A stretch of DNA of 24,204 bases from a virus, in the IMG/VR virus record IMGVR_UViG_3300032053_008084, positions 1-24,204 of that record; one strand, given 5' to 3'. Position 1 is the first letter of the stretch; each line of letters begins with the position of its first letter. Below the pieces are notes generated by a model. The model was not told the origin of the DNA, made no database searches, and saw nothing but the letters and a program-made list of their open reading frames with translations. This document shows positions 8,410 to 18,200 of the stretch, in pieces. The position numbers and the translations under genes were made by a program.

Positions 8410-10284
8410 ATGACGTGGTTTATAAATGATCCAAACATTTTAGCAACTTTGCAGACAATTACGCAGTTGGCTGGGCCCAATTTCGCTCTTCCCTATGACG
8501 ACTCAAGCCAGCCGTCGGATGGGTCAAAGCTAATGTCGGATAATTTATTACAAATCCAGTCTCCTGGCGGAATTAAAATTAGTCCGTCTGGTGATCCCAC
8601 TAAAACAAATCATATGGGATCAGCAATTAGCTCACTGCTAACTGTTTTTTCTCCTTTCGTCTATGCTTATTCCCTTATATTGCCTATACTAGGGGTTATA
8701 CGTGGTATTATAGAAGTTTTATGTGCTCTTAAAAACCCTTTTGCCGTTATTAAAGCAATTATAAGATTGTTTAAAAAATGGATACCTGCATTTCTTTCAT
8801 TATTTCCTCCAACTGCCGGTCTTTTATTGATACTGGGAGTTATTAAAATTATTTTAGCAATAGTTCTTTTTATACTAACTGTGGTTGTTCCCATTTATCA
8901 GCTTATAAAAAGAAACCTGCAAATATTAACCAACGCTACTAATGAACAACAGAAAGCTGCTTGTAAAGAAAAATTAAAAACTCTTATTGTTGAATTATTA
9001 AAACAGACGGGGTTATTGAATGTGGTAAAACCAATATTAGAGATTGTGATGGCAATTCTAAGATTGTTTAGCGGAAAGCCGTGCAAAAAGAAAAAGTCTA
9101 AAGGAAAAGCTGATCTTACAAAGGTCGTGCTCTCTGTCGATGTTGATGATGCTGATGATACCTGTTGTGATGATAACGTTTGTCCGCCAGTGTTCAAAAG
9201 TCCGCCAAAAGGAAGAGCTACTATTGTTCCGACATCTTTTTCTGACGCTCCTCCATATTTTGCTTGGAAGATATCTACTATAACAGGAAATAGTGGATTG
9301 TCACAAATATCACCATACATACAAAGTTTTCAGCAACAATTAAATTCTCAGTTAGACGAGCCTGTTAGCGAGGCCCAGACGGCAGGATCATCGGGAAACT
9401 CTGCAAGCTTCAACGTGAAGATTACAGGAAGACGAGGACAGCAGACCGCAACCATGCCAATTGTAAAAATAAAAGGTAATGATATAACTGTTATTAATCC
9501 TAGTCTTTTTACAATGATTGGTGCCGTACAATATGAAATAATTCCAAATTGGGAGGTTCTAATTGCATACGATGTTGTTGGTCTAGCTTGTCATCCTGAT
9601 GTTGCTGCCGCAAGAGATTCTATAGAGTATCCGGATACTCCGGGAATAGACATAGTTCCCGAGCTTGACAATATCGGGTTTGATAAATTTGTGTCGGACC
9701 TAAATGCCCTGATAGACTCTACTAATAAAGTTGTATTAGGTGAGCCACCATTTGATATTGATGGAATACAAAACGATATGGTTAATCTTTTAATTAATTT
9801 CATAAATAACTTAAAAAATATAATGAACAGAACCTTGTCAAAAATTACTAGTCCTTTAAATAGCGAACTAGATGTAGATAAAAATTTGGTTAAGGCTGGG
9901 GAAACAGACAAGGCTATAATTTCCGTGATACCACGTGATGCCACTGGAGCTTTAATTGCACAGCAATTGCCTGACGGTGTAAGCGTGGATGTAAAATTAT
10001 TTACAGATTTTGGAACAATATCCAACCAGGTATTGAATAGTTCAACAGGTGTTGTTACGGCAGATATAGTCTCATTGTTTTCAGGTGTAGCTACTATTAC
10101 AGCAAAAATAAACAATGAGTATATAGTAGAATTTTCTAATGATTCTAAAATTACCAGAGAGGTTTCTGTAAGATTTATTTCCGACGCGGTTCTACCAAAA
10201 CGCCGTCTTGTTTCAAAACAAAGCGCAGGTGATATTGCTCACGGAACTAGTGGGGGCTCTCAAAGAGAGCCTGGAGGAAAATAA
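8410..10284 (+). CDS. Hydrophobic baseplate-operon protein with C-terminal Ig-like domain
   Basis: This 624-residue protein is not a family I can name. Residues 76-107 and 125-166 are long, nearly uncharged stretches broken by short basic loops (K108, R119-K123), and a weaker amphipathic stretch runs about 188-212; this is how multi-pass membrane or membrane-inserting segments look. A basic cluster (KPCKKKKSKGK) and an Asp/Cys-rich segment (DDADDTCCDDNVC) follow. Residues about 485-590 fit a bacterial Ig-like (Big_1-type) domain: AGETDKAIISVIPRDATGA, then FTDFGTISNQVLNSSTGVVT and FSGVATITAKIN. AAGGA before the ATG overlaps the spike stop, and its own stop overlaps the next start (TAATG). A virion protein that enters the host membrane during DNA delivery is one reading; a chaperone-like assembly factor is another. 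Neither is shown by sequence. Confidence 0.55.
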   Translation: MTWFINDPNILATLQTITQLAGPNFALPYDDSSQPSDGSKLMSDNLLQIQSPGGIKISPSGDPTKTNHMGSAISSLLTVFSPFVYAYSLILPILGVIRGIIEVLCALKNPFAVIKAIIRLFKKWIPAFLSLFPPTAGLLLILGVIKIILAIVLFILTVVVPIYQLIKRNLQILTNATNEQQKAACKEKLKTLIVELLKQTGLLNVVKPILEIVMAILRLFSGKPCKKKKSKGKADLTKVVLSVDVDDADDTCCDDNVCPPVFKSPPKGRATIVPTSFSDAPPYFAWKISTITGNSGLSQISPYIQSFQQQLNSQLDEPVSEAQTAGSSGNSASFNVKITGRRGQQTATMPIVKIKGNDITVINPSLFTMIGAVQYEIIPNWEVLIAYDVVGLACHPDVAAARDSIEYPDTPGIDIVPELDNIGFDKFVSDLNALIDSTNKVVLGEPPFDIDGIQNDMVNLLINFINNLKNIMNRTLSKITSPLNSELDVDKNLVKAGETDKAIISVIPRDATGALIAQQLPDGVSVDVKLFTDFGTISNQVLNSSTGVVTADIVSLFSGVATITAKINNEYIVEFSNDSKITREVSVRFISDAVLPKRRLVSKQSAGDIAHGTSGGSQREPGGK

Positions 10285-11618
10285 TGGTTGAATTTAATAA
10301 AGACCTTGATTTTATTACTTTTTCTACCAATATTGTCAAAGAGATTGACAGTATACGCTCAAGTGGAAAAGACGGAGATATTCAAGAGTCCAGAATTAAC
10401 GCTCTTTATCGTGCAATTGGATTGCCAGCAATTGTTACAGACACGCGCGCGGAGCTCTTAAAATTCAACAATAATAATATATTTGATAAAATTACCGACG
10501 AAGATATCATAAATGGTCTTAAAAACAGGGAGGTTTTATATAAAACAAATCATACTGTAAAAATGGAGTCAAGTGATCCAAGATTAAAAACATTATTTGA
10601 TTTTAACTCCTCTAGCATTAAGGACAGTATAAGCGGAGATTCTAGTTTGCGAGCTCAACTGTTTCCAATGTGCAACAACGCAAATGTTGACATTTTCCCA
10701 CAAGGAAAACGGGTTGGTGGCGCTTTTATGACTGATGAAGGTTTGCAGTTTGATAAAACAAAACATTATAGGCCCTTAATAGAAACAATAATAATACTTC
10801 GCAGTAATGCATTGGGAAATTTTAATTCTGGCGACCAAAACAAAATAATAGCGCAGGGGGATTTATCTAAAGAGTTTGTTCAAATATCTAAAGACATTGA
10901 ATACAGCTTAATATTGTCTCTAAGCAACGTTGTTGTTGACATGACAGATGTAAAAAAAACAATAGACAGGTGTCGCAAACAAACCAGCGATCAAGTTGTT
11001 CCTAGCGCAACTCCGGATCAAAATACCGACATTGCCGAGAATACAGAGAATCCTGGAGAAATAGATCGTGTTCTGAAAGAACAAAAACAGTATATTGCAT
11101 TAAAAGACGCTAGATTATCCATGTTTGGTTTCGATGATACCATTGGAGTCGGAGAGTTAAAAACAAGAAATCTAAAAGATGCGGTTATGGCTTCTAGTTT
11201 AATTAATATTATTTTCAGTGATTCTGGGCAAATAGAGACTTCGATAAAAGAAATTGAAAAGAAAAAAGAAAAAGTAACAGTTTCGTTAAAGCAAACCTTT
11301 AGAGACTTGGATTTGATACTCGGGACGTTTAGCGGATTGTCTGGCACAGACGTCCTTGTTATACTTTTTGCTTTGTTTAGACTAGATGTTACGTCTCTAA
11401 TGCAACTCCTAAACAAAGATGCTAGAATTAGACTAAAAGGTCAGTTGGGTTTAGATTACGTTGAATCATTTGATGACAGTGCCAGTGTTATTGGTGCCAT
11501 AAAAGCTCTTGAAACAAAAGTTGAAAAAATTATCAATGCGCTATCATCTGAGATGGAACAAACCAAGCATAAAAACAAAGATATAAATAAAATTTCAAAT
11601 ATATGGGAGAGCATATAA
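10284..11618 (+). CDS. Uncharacterised baseplate-region protein
   Basis: I do not recognise this 444-residue protein. It is mostly polar and probably helical. It has a possible coiled coil around 310-340 (KEIEKKKEKVTVSLKQTF), one short hydrophobic stretch at 356-376 (DVLVILFALFRL, then TSLMQLL), and a Lys-rich helical tail ending in NIWESI. Two cysteines occur among the polar residues. The start overlaps the upstream stop by one base (TAATG) with a perfect GGAGG at 10273-10277. The stop overlaps the gp25-like start in the same way. Tight coupling on both sides, between the hydrophobic protein and the wedge gene, argues for a fixed structural or assembly role in the baseplate. There is no catalytic motif to suggest an enzyme. 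Confidence 0.5.
   Translation: MVEFNKDLDFITFSTNIVKEIDSIRSSGKDGDIQESRINALYRAIGLPAIVTDTRAELLKFNNNNIFDKITDEDIINGLKNREVLYKTNHTVKMESSDPRLKTLFDFNSSSIKDSISGDSSLRAQLFPMCNNANVDIFPQGKRVGGAFMTDEGLQFDKTKHYRPLIETIIILRSNALGNFNSGDQNKIIAQGDLSKEFVQISKDIEYSLILSLSNVVVDMTDVKKTIDRCRKQTSDQVVPSATPDQNTDIAENTENPGEIDRVLKEQKQYIALKDARLSMFGFDDTIGVGELKTRNLKDAVMASSLINIIFSDSGQIETSIKEIEKKKEKVTVSLKQTFRDLDLILGTFSGLSGTDVLVILFALFRLDVTSLMQLLNKDARIRLKGQLGLDYVESFDDSASVIGAIKALETKVEKIINALSSEMEQTKHKNKDINKISNIWESI
11605..11609 (+). promoter_or_regulatory. Ribosome binding site that sets the gp25-like start
   Basis: GGGAG lies eight bases before the ATG at 11618. An earlier in-frame ATG at 11603 would put this site inside the coding sequence and would lack its own, so 11618 is preferred. 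Starting there also makes the protein begin MSFDLALINGDL, the usual beginning of this family. Confidence 0.7.
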
Positions 11619-12043
11619 TGTCATTCGATTTGGCTTTAATTAATGGAGATTTAAAAATTCAACCTAATGGGTTAGTTAAAACAATAACAGATACTCCAAA
11701 GTTACGTCAGGATATTATTAAAATAGTTTTAACTCCCTTGGGATCAAACCAAAACCACATGTGGTATGGTTGTTCTATTTCAGAAGATATTGGTAAAAAC
11801 TTTCCACACGATCTTCATTTAGCAAGAATACAAACAAACGTGTCCAAAACCTTAGACAGGCTTAAGGCTTTGCAAATATCTCAATCCGTTAATCAAAAAG
11901 TTTCTTTGGCTGAATTAATTAATAGCGTTGGGGAAATTAATGTGGAAAGAGATGATAATGACCCACGGCAACTAAATGTCGTGGTAACAGTATTTAGTAA
12001 AAGATTAGCCAAAATAGAGGAGTTGTTTACGATAATTTCATAA
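11618..12043 (+). CDS. Baseplate wedge protein, GPW/gp25-like
   Basis: This 141-residue protein matches the GPW/gp25 family, the small wedge component that nucleates the sheath and links it to the baseplate in contractile tails and related injection systems. Visible hallmarks are the N-terminus (FDLALINGDLKIQPNGLV), the TDTPKLRQDIIKIVLTPLGS segment, and then the WYGCSIS turn. A helical middle and a final beta strand (LNVVVTVFSKRLAKIEELF) follow. The length is normal for the family. The start at 11618 overlaps the preceding TAA by one base. Its position just before the J-like gene repeats the gene order seen in many myoviruses (W then J), which supports both assignments. Confidence 0.88.
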   Translation: MSFDLALINGDLKIQPNGLVKTITDTPKLRQDIIKIVLTPLGSNQNHMWYGCSISEDIGKNFPHDLHLARIQTNVSKTLDRLKALQISQSVNQKVSLAELINSVGEINVERDDNDPRQLNVVVTVFSKRLAKIEELFTIIS

Positions 12044-12061
12044 ACAATTATAGGAGAAAAT

Positions 12062-15000
12062 ATGATTTTTAAATCATTTAATGATATTGTTATAAGTATG
12101 ATTGACTATTTGAGACTTGTTCAAAACGACCTGGATACAAAACCAGGAACGGTATCTAGAGACCTATTTATTGATTCACCGGCCCAACAAATGGCGGAAA
12201 TATACTCTCAAATAAGAAATATAGCAAATCTTTCTTCTTTGTTTTCTTCAAACGGGTCTGACTTGAATAATTTGGCTTCCAACTTCAACGTTTCTAGAAA
12301 TCCAGGGAGTTCGTCTATCGGTGTTGCTATTTTTACAACAAATATTTTAGATACTGATATAATAATTGCTTCTGGATCAGTGGTTGTTGCTAATAATGGG
12401 GTTTCGTTTCAGGTAGTTAACACTGCTGTTATGAAAGCTACAAGCTCAAATGTGTATAAGTCAACGGCAACAAGGTTTAAAACAGAATTAAATTTGGCCG
12501 GAATAACAGACACATATGCTATAGAGGTAAATGTCGAGTCATTAACTACTGGTTCTTCGGGAAATATTGGGCCATATTCTATATCTTCTCAGAATGTTTC
12601 TGGTGTATCAAATGTAACCAATTTACAGTCTTTTTCTGGAGGAAGCAATCCTGAAAGTGATGATGCTTTTAGAACAAGAATTTTAAGCGTATTTGCGGGA
12701 AGTAACACGGGAACTTCGTTAGGTTACACAACCACCATAGAGTCTTTGTCTGGAGTTGAAGACTCTGTAATTGTTTTGCCTGGCGACACATTATTGATAC
12801 GAGACGGCACACAGGTTGTTACTGACAGTGATGGGAATTCCACAATAACATCTATTGGAACTGGCGGAAAAGTAGACATATATGTTCTGGGCAACGTTTT
12901 ATCTTCCAGAATAGATTCTTTTATTTATAACGATAAAAGTGGAAATCATGATTCTACAGATCCTATAAACGATTTTATATTAGGACAACAGGGGCAGAGT
13001 ACATCCACAAATGTTTCTCAAAGAAGAATTGATTTAATATCTTCGGAACAATTGCCTTTTCAGCCGGTTGATGGTGTTGTTTCAGTTGTAGGAAGCTCTT
13101 CTGGGTCAAACTTTATAGAAAAATATACTGATGGCTCTGGCCTAACGCACGGAAACTTTCAACTACTAAAAGACACTGGGGATTTTGGTGGAAGTCCTTT
13201 TGGATTTGATCGTTTAAGGTGGGTGTCTAGTTTGATTGAGCTAGAGGGGGAGGAAGCAACTAAGGGAATTTTTAATGGCACAGACCAAATGCAATTTTCT
13301 GACATTGAGGAGATTAAATCAATAACTCAAGATGTTTTGGTTATCAGTGAGAGTGTTTTTGTAAACTCAAGCAGCAGAAGTTCTGTTACATTAAAACACA
13401 CTCCTATACGCAATGTTAATCGTGTAGTAAACCTTACCACAGGAGAAAGATATATAGTTTCTAATCAAAATCCTAATGGGGAGGCTGATGCATTAAACAC
13501 TACTGGAAGCATAACAATTAGTGGGAACACGCTGCCATCAGCAACAGATGTTTTACAGATAGACTATGTGTGGGTTAAGTCTTTTGACCGGGTGTTTGAT
13601 TTCGATAATTTGATAGACCATAATGCTACAAGGTTTGCGCAAGATTCTGTTGATTGGGGTTTTGGAAACTTAGTACAAAACGAACAAACAACTATTGTTT
13701 CTGATGTAGGTGGGAGTCTTAATGTTACAGTTGTAAATCCTATATACAGTGTTTTATCTGTGCTGGTTTTTCACAATTACACGTCTGTGGTTTCAGACGG
13801 CACCGTGTCTGTTGCTCCAGGAGATGTTGTTACCAACGTTCTTGATATAAGGCGGGCTAGCGACAATGCCGAGTTATTCAATACTGATTCAAGACAGGAA
13901 GGTCTCAATGGAACAAACGTAATATCTCTTCCGCTAGATAGTATTGCTAACGATGGAGATGTCGCAACAATAAGATTCAATTATTCTGATATTTTTTCGT
14001 CGGATGCTTACGGAACTGGGCATTTTTCCGACAACACAATTTATTTTTCTGAAAATGTGGCTTCCGAGGGAGATGTGGTTTTAGTGAATTACATTGCCAG
14101 CGTTTCCAATTTGATTCCAGAGAATAATATTTCTTTATTGCCAGCTGTTTCGTCTGAAAACAAATTCATGTTAGATGGCGTTTTATTGGGATATCAGCCA
14201 ACATCAAATGTTTATAGTGGAACGACGATAACTAATAACCTTAGAAAAGCAGGAAGTAATTTAAAAATTTCTGTTGGATCTACGCGGTCGAGTGGCGCCC
14301 TTTCTGTTTTAGGAACAACTATACATTTGGTTTCTGACGCATTAGTTTCAATAACCTCATCTGATGGGTTTGAGGTAGATTTATCTAATGCTATAATGGA
14401 TGACGCCAATATATCCGCCATTACGTCCTCAATAAAAGTTGCAAAAATTTACTCTGTTGAAAAAGTTCACATTGATTCTTCGAACAACGTTATATCAGTA
14501 GATAATGTTTTTGATGTCGTTAATTATAAAATTAACGATAATTCTGGTGATATAAATATTGCTCTAACAGACACACTGCTATCTAAAACAAAAATAGCTT
14601 TACCGAGAACACCCGATAATATTATCAATCAACTAAACACAGGAGATTTGATAAGAATTACGTTTTATTATATTAATAATAATGATAATGAATCAATATA
14701 TTTTTCCAAAAATGGAGAGCAGATAACTAGCAAGATTTTCACAAATGTAAGTAGAATTTATGTAAATTCTGGATTTAAAGATATATCTAACAATCTTACC
14801 GGCGTGTTTTCTGTTAGTAATTTTAATCAACCGTTAGATAATACCACATATGTTTTAAATTATAATTATGTGGCACCAAAAGAAAATGAAAGAATAACAA
14901 TAACTTTTAATTACAACTCTATCATTAACACTTCTACTCTTGCTATTGAGCAAGTTAGACCAATAACCGCGGACATATTGGTTAAAGCAGCAAAAGAAAA

Positions 15001-15292
15001 AAGTATTAATGTATCTGTGAGAATAGTTTTGTTGCCAGAGTTTTCTGATCAAGAGCAAACTGTTGTCCAGAACGCTATAGATTCCGTGTCTTCTTTTTTT
15101 ACCAGCACGAGTCTTGGAACAACAATAGATGCATCTGATGTTATAAATACATTATACTCTGTGCAAGGAATAGATAGGGTTAGGGTTTTAAATTTCAGTT
15201 CCGACAACGGAAACAACACCCTTAGTATTACTGCCTTAAAAAACGAATATTTAAGTGCAGGAACTATAGATATACAATCTGAGACGAGGTAA
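12062..15292 (+). CDS. Baseplate J-like wedge protein with a large beta-rich insertion
   Basis: This 1076-residue protein is the J-like wedge component (P2 gpJ / T4 gp6 type). The N-terminal part (1-250) has the expected pattern: VSRDLFIDSPAQQMAEIYSQ, LASNFNVSRNPGSSS, GGSNPESDDAFRTRI, then SGVEDSVIVLPGD from about 230. The C-terminal part (967-1076) has the closing domain: TADILVKAAKEKSINVSVRI, then QTVVQNAIDSVSSFF, and DASDVINTLYSVQGIDRVRV. Between them lie about 730 residues rich in Ser, Asn, Thr and Asp. They carry repeated strand motifs of the type G-D-x-[VLI]-x-[IV]-x-[YF]-x-Y (near 496, 632, 670, 861 and 928), like stacked beta-sandwich domains. Ordinary members are a few hundred residues long, so this one is strongly enlarged. 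AGGAG at 12052-12056 precedes the ATG at 12062. The stop is three bases from the next start. Confidence 0.82.
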   Translation: MIFKSFNDIVISMIDYLRLVQNDLDTKPGTVSRDLFIDSPAQQMAEIYSQIRNIANLSSLFSSNGSDLNNLASNFNVSRNPGSSSIGVAIFTTNILDTDIIIASGSVVVANNGVSFQVVNTAVMKATSSNVYKSTATRFKTELNLAGITDTYAIEVNVESLTTGSSGNIGPYSISSQNVSGVSNVTNLQSFSGGSNPESDDAFRTRILSVFAGSNTGTSLGYTTTIESLSGVEDSVIVLPGDTLLIRDGTQVVTDSDGNSTITSIGTGGKVDIYVLGNVLSSRIDSFIYNDKSGNHDSTDPINDFILGQQGQSTSTNVSQRRIDLISSEQLPFQPVDGVVSVVGSSSGSNFIEKYTDGSGLTHGNFQLLKDTGDFGGSPFGFDRLRWVSSLIELEGEEATKGIFNGTDQMQFSDIEEIKSITQDVLVISESVFVNSSSRSSVTLKHTPIRNVNRVVNLTTGERYIVSNQNPNGEADALNTTGSITISGNTLPSATDVLQIDYVWVKSFDRVFDFDNLIDHNATRFAQDSVDWGFGNLVQNEQTTIVSDVGGSLNVTVVNPIYSVLSVLVFHNYTSVVSDGTVSVAPGDVVTNVLDIRRASDNAELFNTDSRQEGLNGTNVISLPLDSIANDGDVATIRFNYSDIFSSDAYGTGHFSDNTIYFSENVASEGDVVLVNYIASVSNLIPENNISLLPAVSSENKFMLDGVLLGYQPTSNVYSGTTITNNLRKAGSNLKISVGSTRSSGALSVLGTTIHLVSDALVSITSSDGFEVDLSNAIMDDANISAITSSIKVAKIYSVEKVHIDSSNNVISVDNVFDVVNYKINDNSGDINIALTDTLLSKTKIALPRTPDNIINQLNTGDLIRITFYYINNNDNESIYFSKNGEQITSKIFTNVSRIYVNSGFKDISNNLTGVFSVSNFNQPLDNTTYVLNYNYVAPKENERITITFNYNSIINTSTLAIEQVRPITADILVKAAKEKSINVSVRIVLLPEFSDQEQTVVQNAIDSVSSFFTSTSLGTTIDASDVINTLYSVQGIDRVRVLNFSSDNGNNTLSITALKNEYLSAGTIDIQSETR

Positions 15293-15295
15293 GAG

Positions 15296-18200
15296 ATGGC
15301 ATTTTCAATTGTTAGAATAACTAATTTTACTGTTTCTAATATCAATATTCTTTTCAACGAAGATATTGATACGTCGGTTGGTATAGATAATGTTTCATTA
15401 ACATCGTCTGTAAGCAGTGTTTCTGACCCAGACATAATATCTCTTATTATAGATAACGACAATATTAATTTAACATTCAGTCCTCTTTTCCCTAATATAA
15501 AATATTTTCTACAATTTTCTAGCACGCCCTCTGTTTTGTTTAGAGCTACTAGCGGAGAAGTTATAACAGAGGATGGGAACAGAAACGCTATTTTCATTGT
15601 TAGTCCGGGAGAAATCTCTGACAACATTAGAGAATCTATGATGGATGACTTGTCTCCAACGGTGTACGAAACAAGCGAACCAACCTTGATAAGAGATTTG
15701 GTGTCTGGGATGTCCAGCCAGTTTCATAAATTATCAGACTCAGCAGAAATAGCTCGTTCTGGAAATTATCTATCTGTTTTAGTTACAGATGAATTGGTTA
15801 CGCGCGGGGACGGCCCCACAGATAAGTTGTCCAAACAGGGCGCTTTTGAAATTTTAAAGGTGTCTCCTACCATATCAGGGTCAAGCAGGCCGGGGTTTTT
15901 AGAGTTTGGGTTTTCCAGAAAACAATTTTTTGATTCGCGAGATGGGATTTATTTAAATCCTATTATAGAAACTTTGACGTCAGATCCTATTAGTTTGCAA
16001 GCAGAAGATGTTGTTAATGAAACTGTAACAGACGATATTAATCTAAACAATCATTTTTCTGGATTAAAAATTAAACTAGAAAATAAAAATGTAATGCAAG
16101 TAATATCTGTTGCTCTTGTAAGAAATAGTTCTTACACAGAATATAATATTTCCGCCTATGGATATACTTTGTTAGATAACAGATATGACACGCTTCTGGC
16201 CGGAATTAATGTTAACTTAAACAGCAATGAGGTGGAGTTGTCATCAAAATCTATAACAGGGGGCGCTGGCGGTTTTATTATTCCAGAAGCCGGAGATCAG
16301 ATAAAAATTTCTTATGTTTACAAAAACCTTGGAAGAAATATAACATCTGGCAGTGTTTCTTTAACCACCACTAAAACTATTGCTCGAGAAATATGTCCCG
16401 CAATCACAAATAGATATTCTACTCTTAATGCCCCGATTATAAATAATTTTGACGAAATTTCTACCGCTGGTGGGGTTACCTTTTTGTGCACGCAGTCTAC
16501 GTCGTCATTAGATGCCTTTATATCAAACCATCCGGCCTTTAACAGAGAAATAAAATTTGATATTTCCAGGCTTCCGTCTAGGCCGGGAGAGTTTAGTGTC
16601 AATTATAATACCGGAGAGATAAATGTATTTGGTGAAGACCAGAATAATGATGGAACCGGTGTTGCACCTCCAGCAATAAATTACTTGTACAGAAAAATAT
16701 TTTTAGAGAATTTGGATTTTGTTTTTGATGGTGACACTAGCGAACTAGCAATAAACTCTACCAGAAATATATCTGGCATCGAGGCCAAGATATCTTTTGA
16801 ATTTGAAGATGTTTTCGCTGACGGGAGTGATTTTGTCGCTTTGTCTCATATAGAATCTTTAAATGAAAGAGTTGAAAACAGATTAGTTTCTGATTTCATG
16901 CTAAGCACAAAGAAATATCCGATAACAAATGTTTTTAGAATATTTAATGAAACTACCGGAGAAGTATACAATATAACTAGATTTAATGACTCTACGGTTA
17001 CTTTTTCAGGAAGACGTGCGCCTAGACAAATTGATGTTAAGAGAGAAAAAGCTTATTTTGACTCTGTGTCGCAAGAAGTTCTTTTAGTATCTGATGAACT
17101 AACAAACACCACAAACCTTAGAGTTTTTAAAATTAGTTTATCTAATGGTGGCTTAACAGATGGGCGCGGAAGATTTATTGGGGCCAATTTTAATACATCG
17201 GTGATATTTTCCAATAATGATATTTTTGTTAACGAGTTTTTTTACGAAGATAGGATTTATAACGATATTGATACCAATTTAGATAAACTAACATCTGTTG
17301 GAGATTATATCGTAGATTATATTAATGGAGTAGTATATGTTTCTGTTTCTTCTGACCAAGATTTGGATATTGGAGAAATAAAATATAAATATAAAAATAT
17401 AAAAACAAACAAAGAACATATATTAAATGTGTTTGATGTATACAGAAGCTCTAGTTCGTTATCATCTAATATTAAAAATTATAATTTTACAAACATATTG
17501 GATGGTACTGTAACGGTTTCTAACCTAGAAGAAGTTGGTCAAAAATTTATTGACGATGACTCCTCTAGACCGCTTATTGTTGGTGTTTCACAGGATGGAA
17601 ACGATGGAATATTTTCTCTTGGAAGAAATATATTTACATCAAATTCTGCTACTTTTACATCAGATGATGTTGGAAAAATACTAACTGTTGGTTCCAATAA
17701 CGATTTGCCAATAGATTCTTTTACTGTTACCATGATAGTGAACTCTCACCAGATTATTGTTGATCAGAATTTTACATTAGGAAAGAACGGAGCTCCGTGG
17801 AGCTTGGTATATTCTGATCAAGCATCACCAAAAACACTAGTGTTGGATTTTAATGCAATATCTGTTAAAGCTATCTATAAAACTTCTGAATTAGAAACTT
17901 TGCCGTTTTCTTCTTTAACAAATTACTTTGATATTAATACAGATTTTATTGAAGACAATATAGTCACTTTAGATGCGTATAATTTATTACAAAATGGCGA
18001 TTCTGTATTGATAGATTATAATTATGGAGATTTGTTTGTAGATTACGTTTATCTTGGTGACGAAATTTTAGTTTCATATGAATATGGGAATAATAGTTTA
18101 AATTGGAGTGTTAGCAGCTCTTTACCTGTCGGCAGCCAGTATTATGTTACATATAAATACGGGGCCCTAAGAGATTCTCTTTTGTCAAATTTTGGCTCGT

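Noticed and set aside
11603-11617. Upstream ATG giving the gp25-like protein five extra residues
   Set aside because: The GGGAG site at 11605-11609 would then be coding and no site precedes 11603; the family normally begins at the 11618 ATG.
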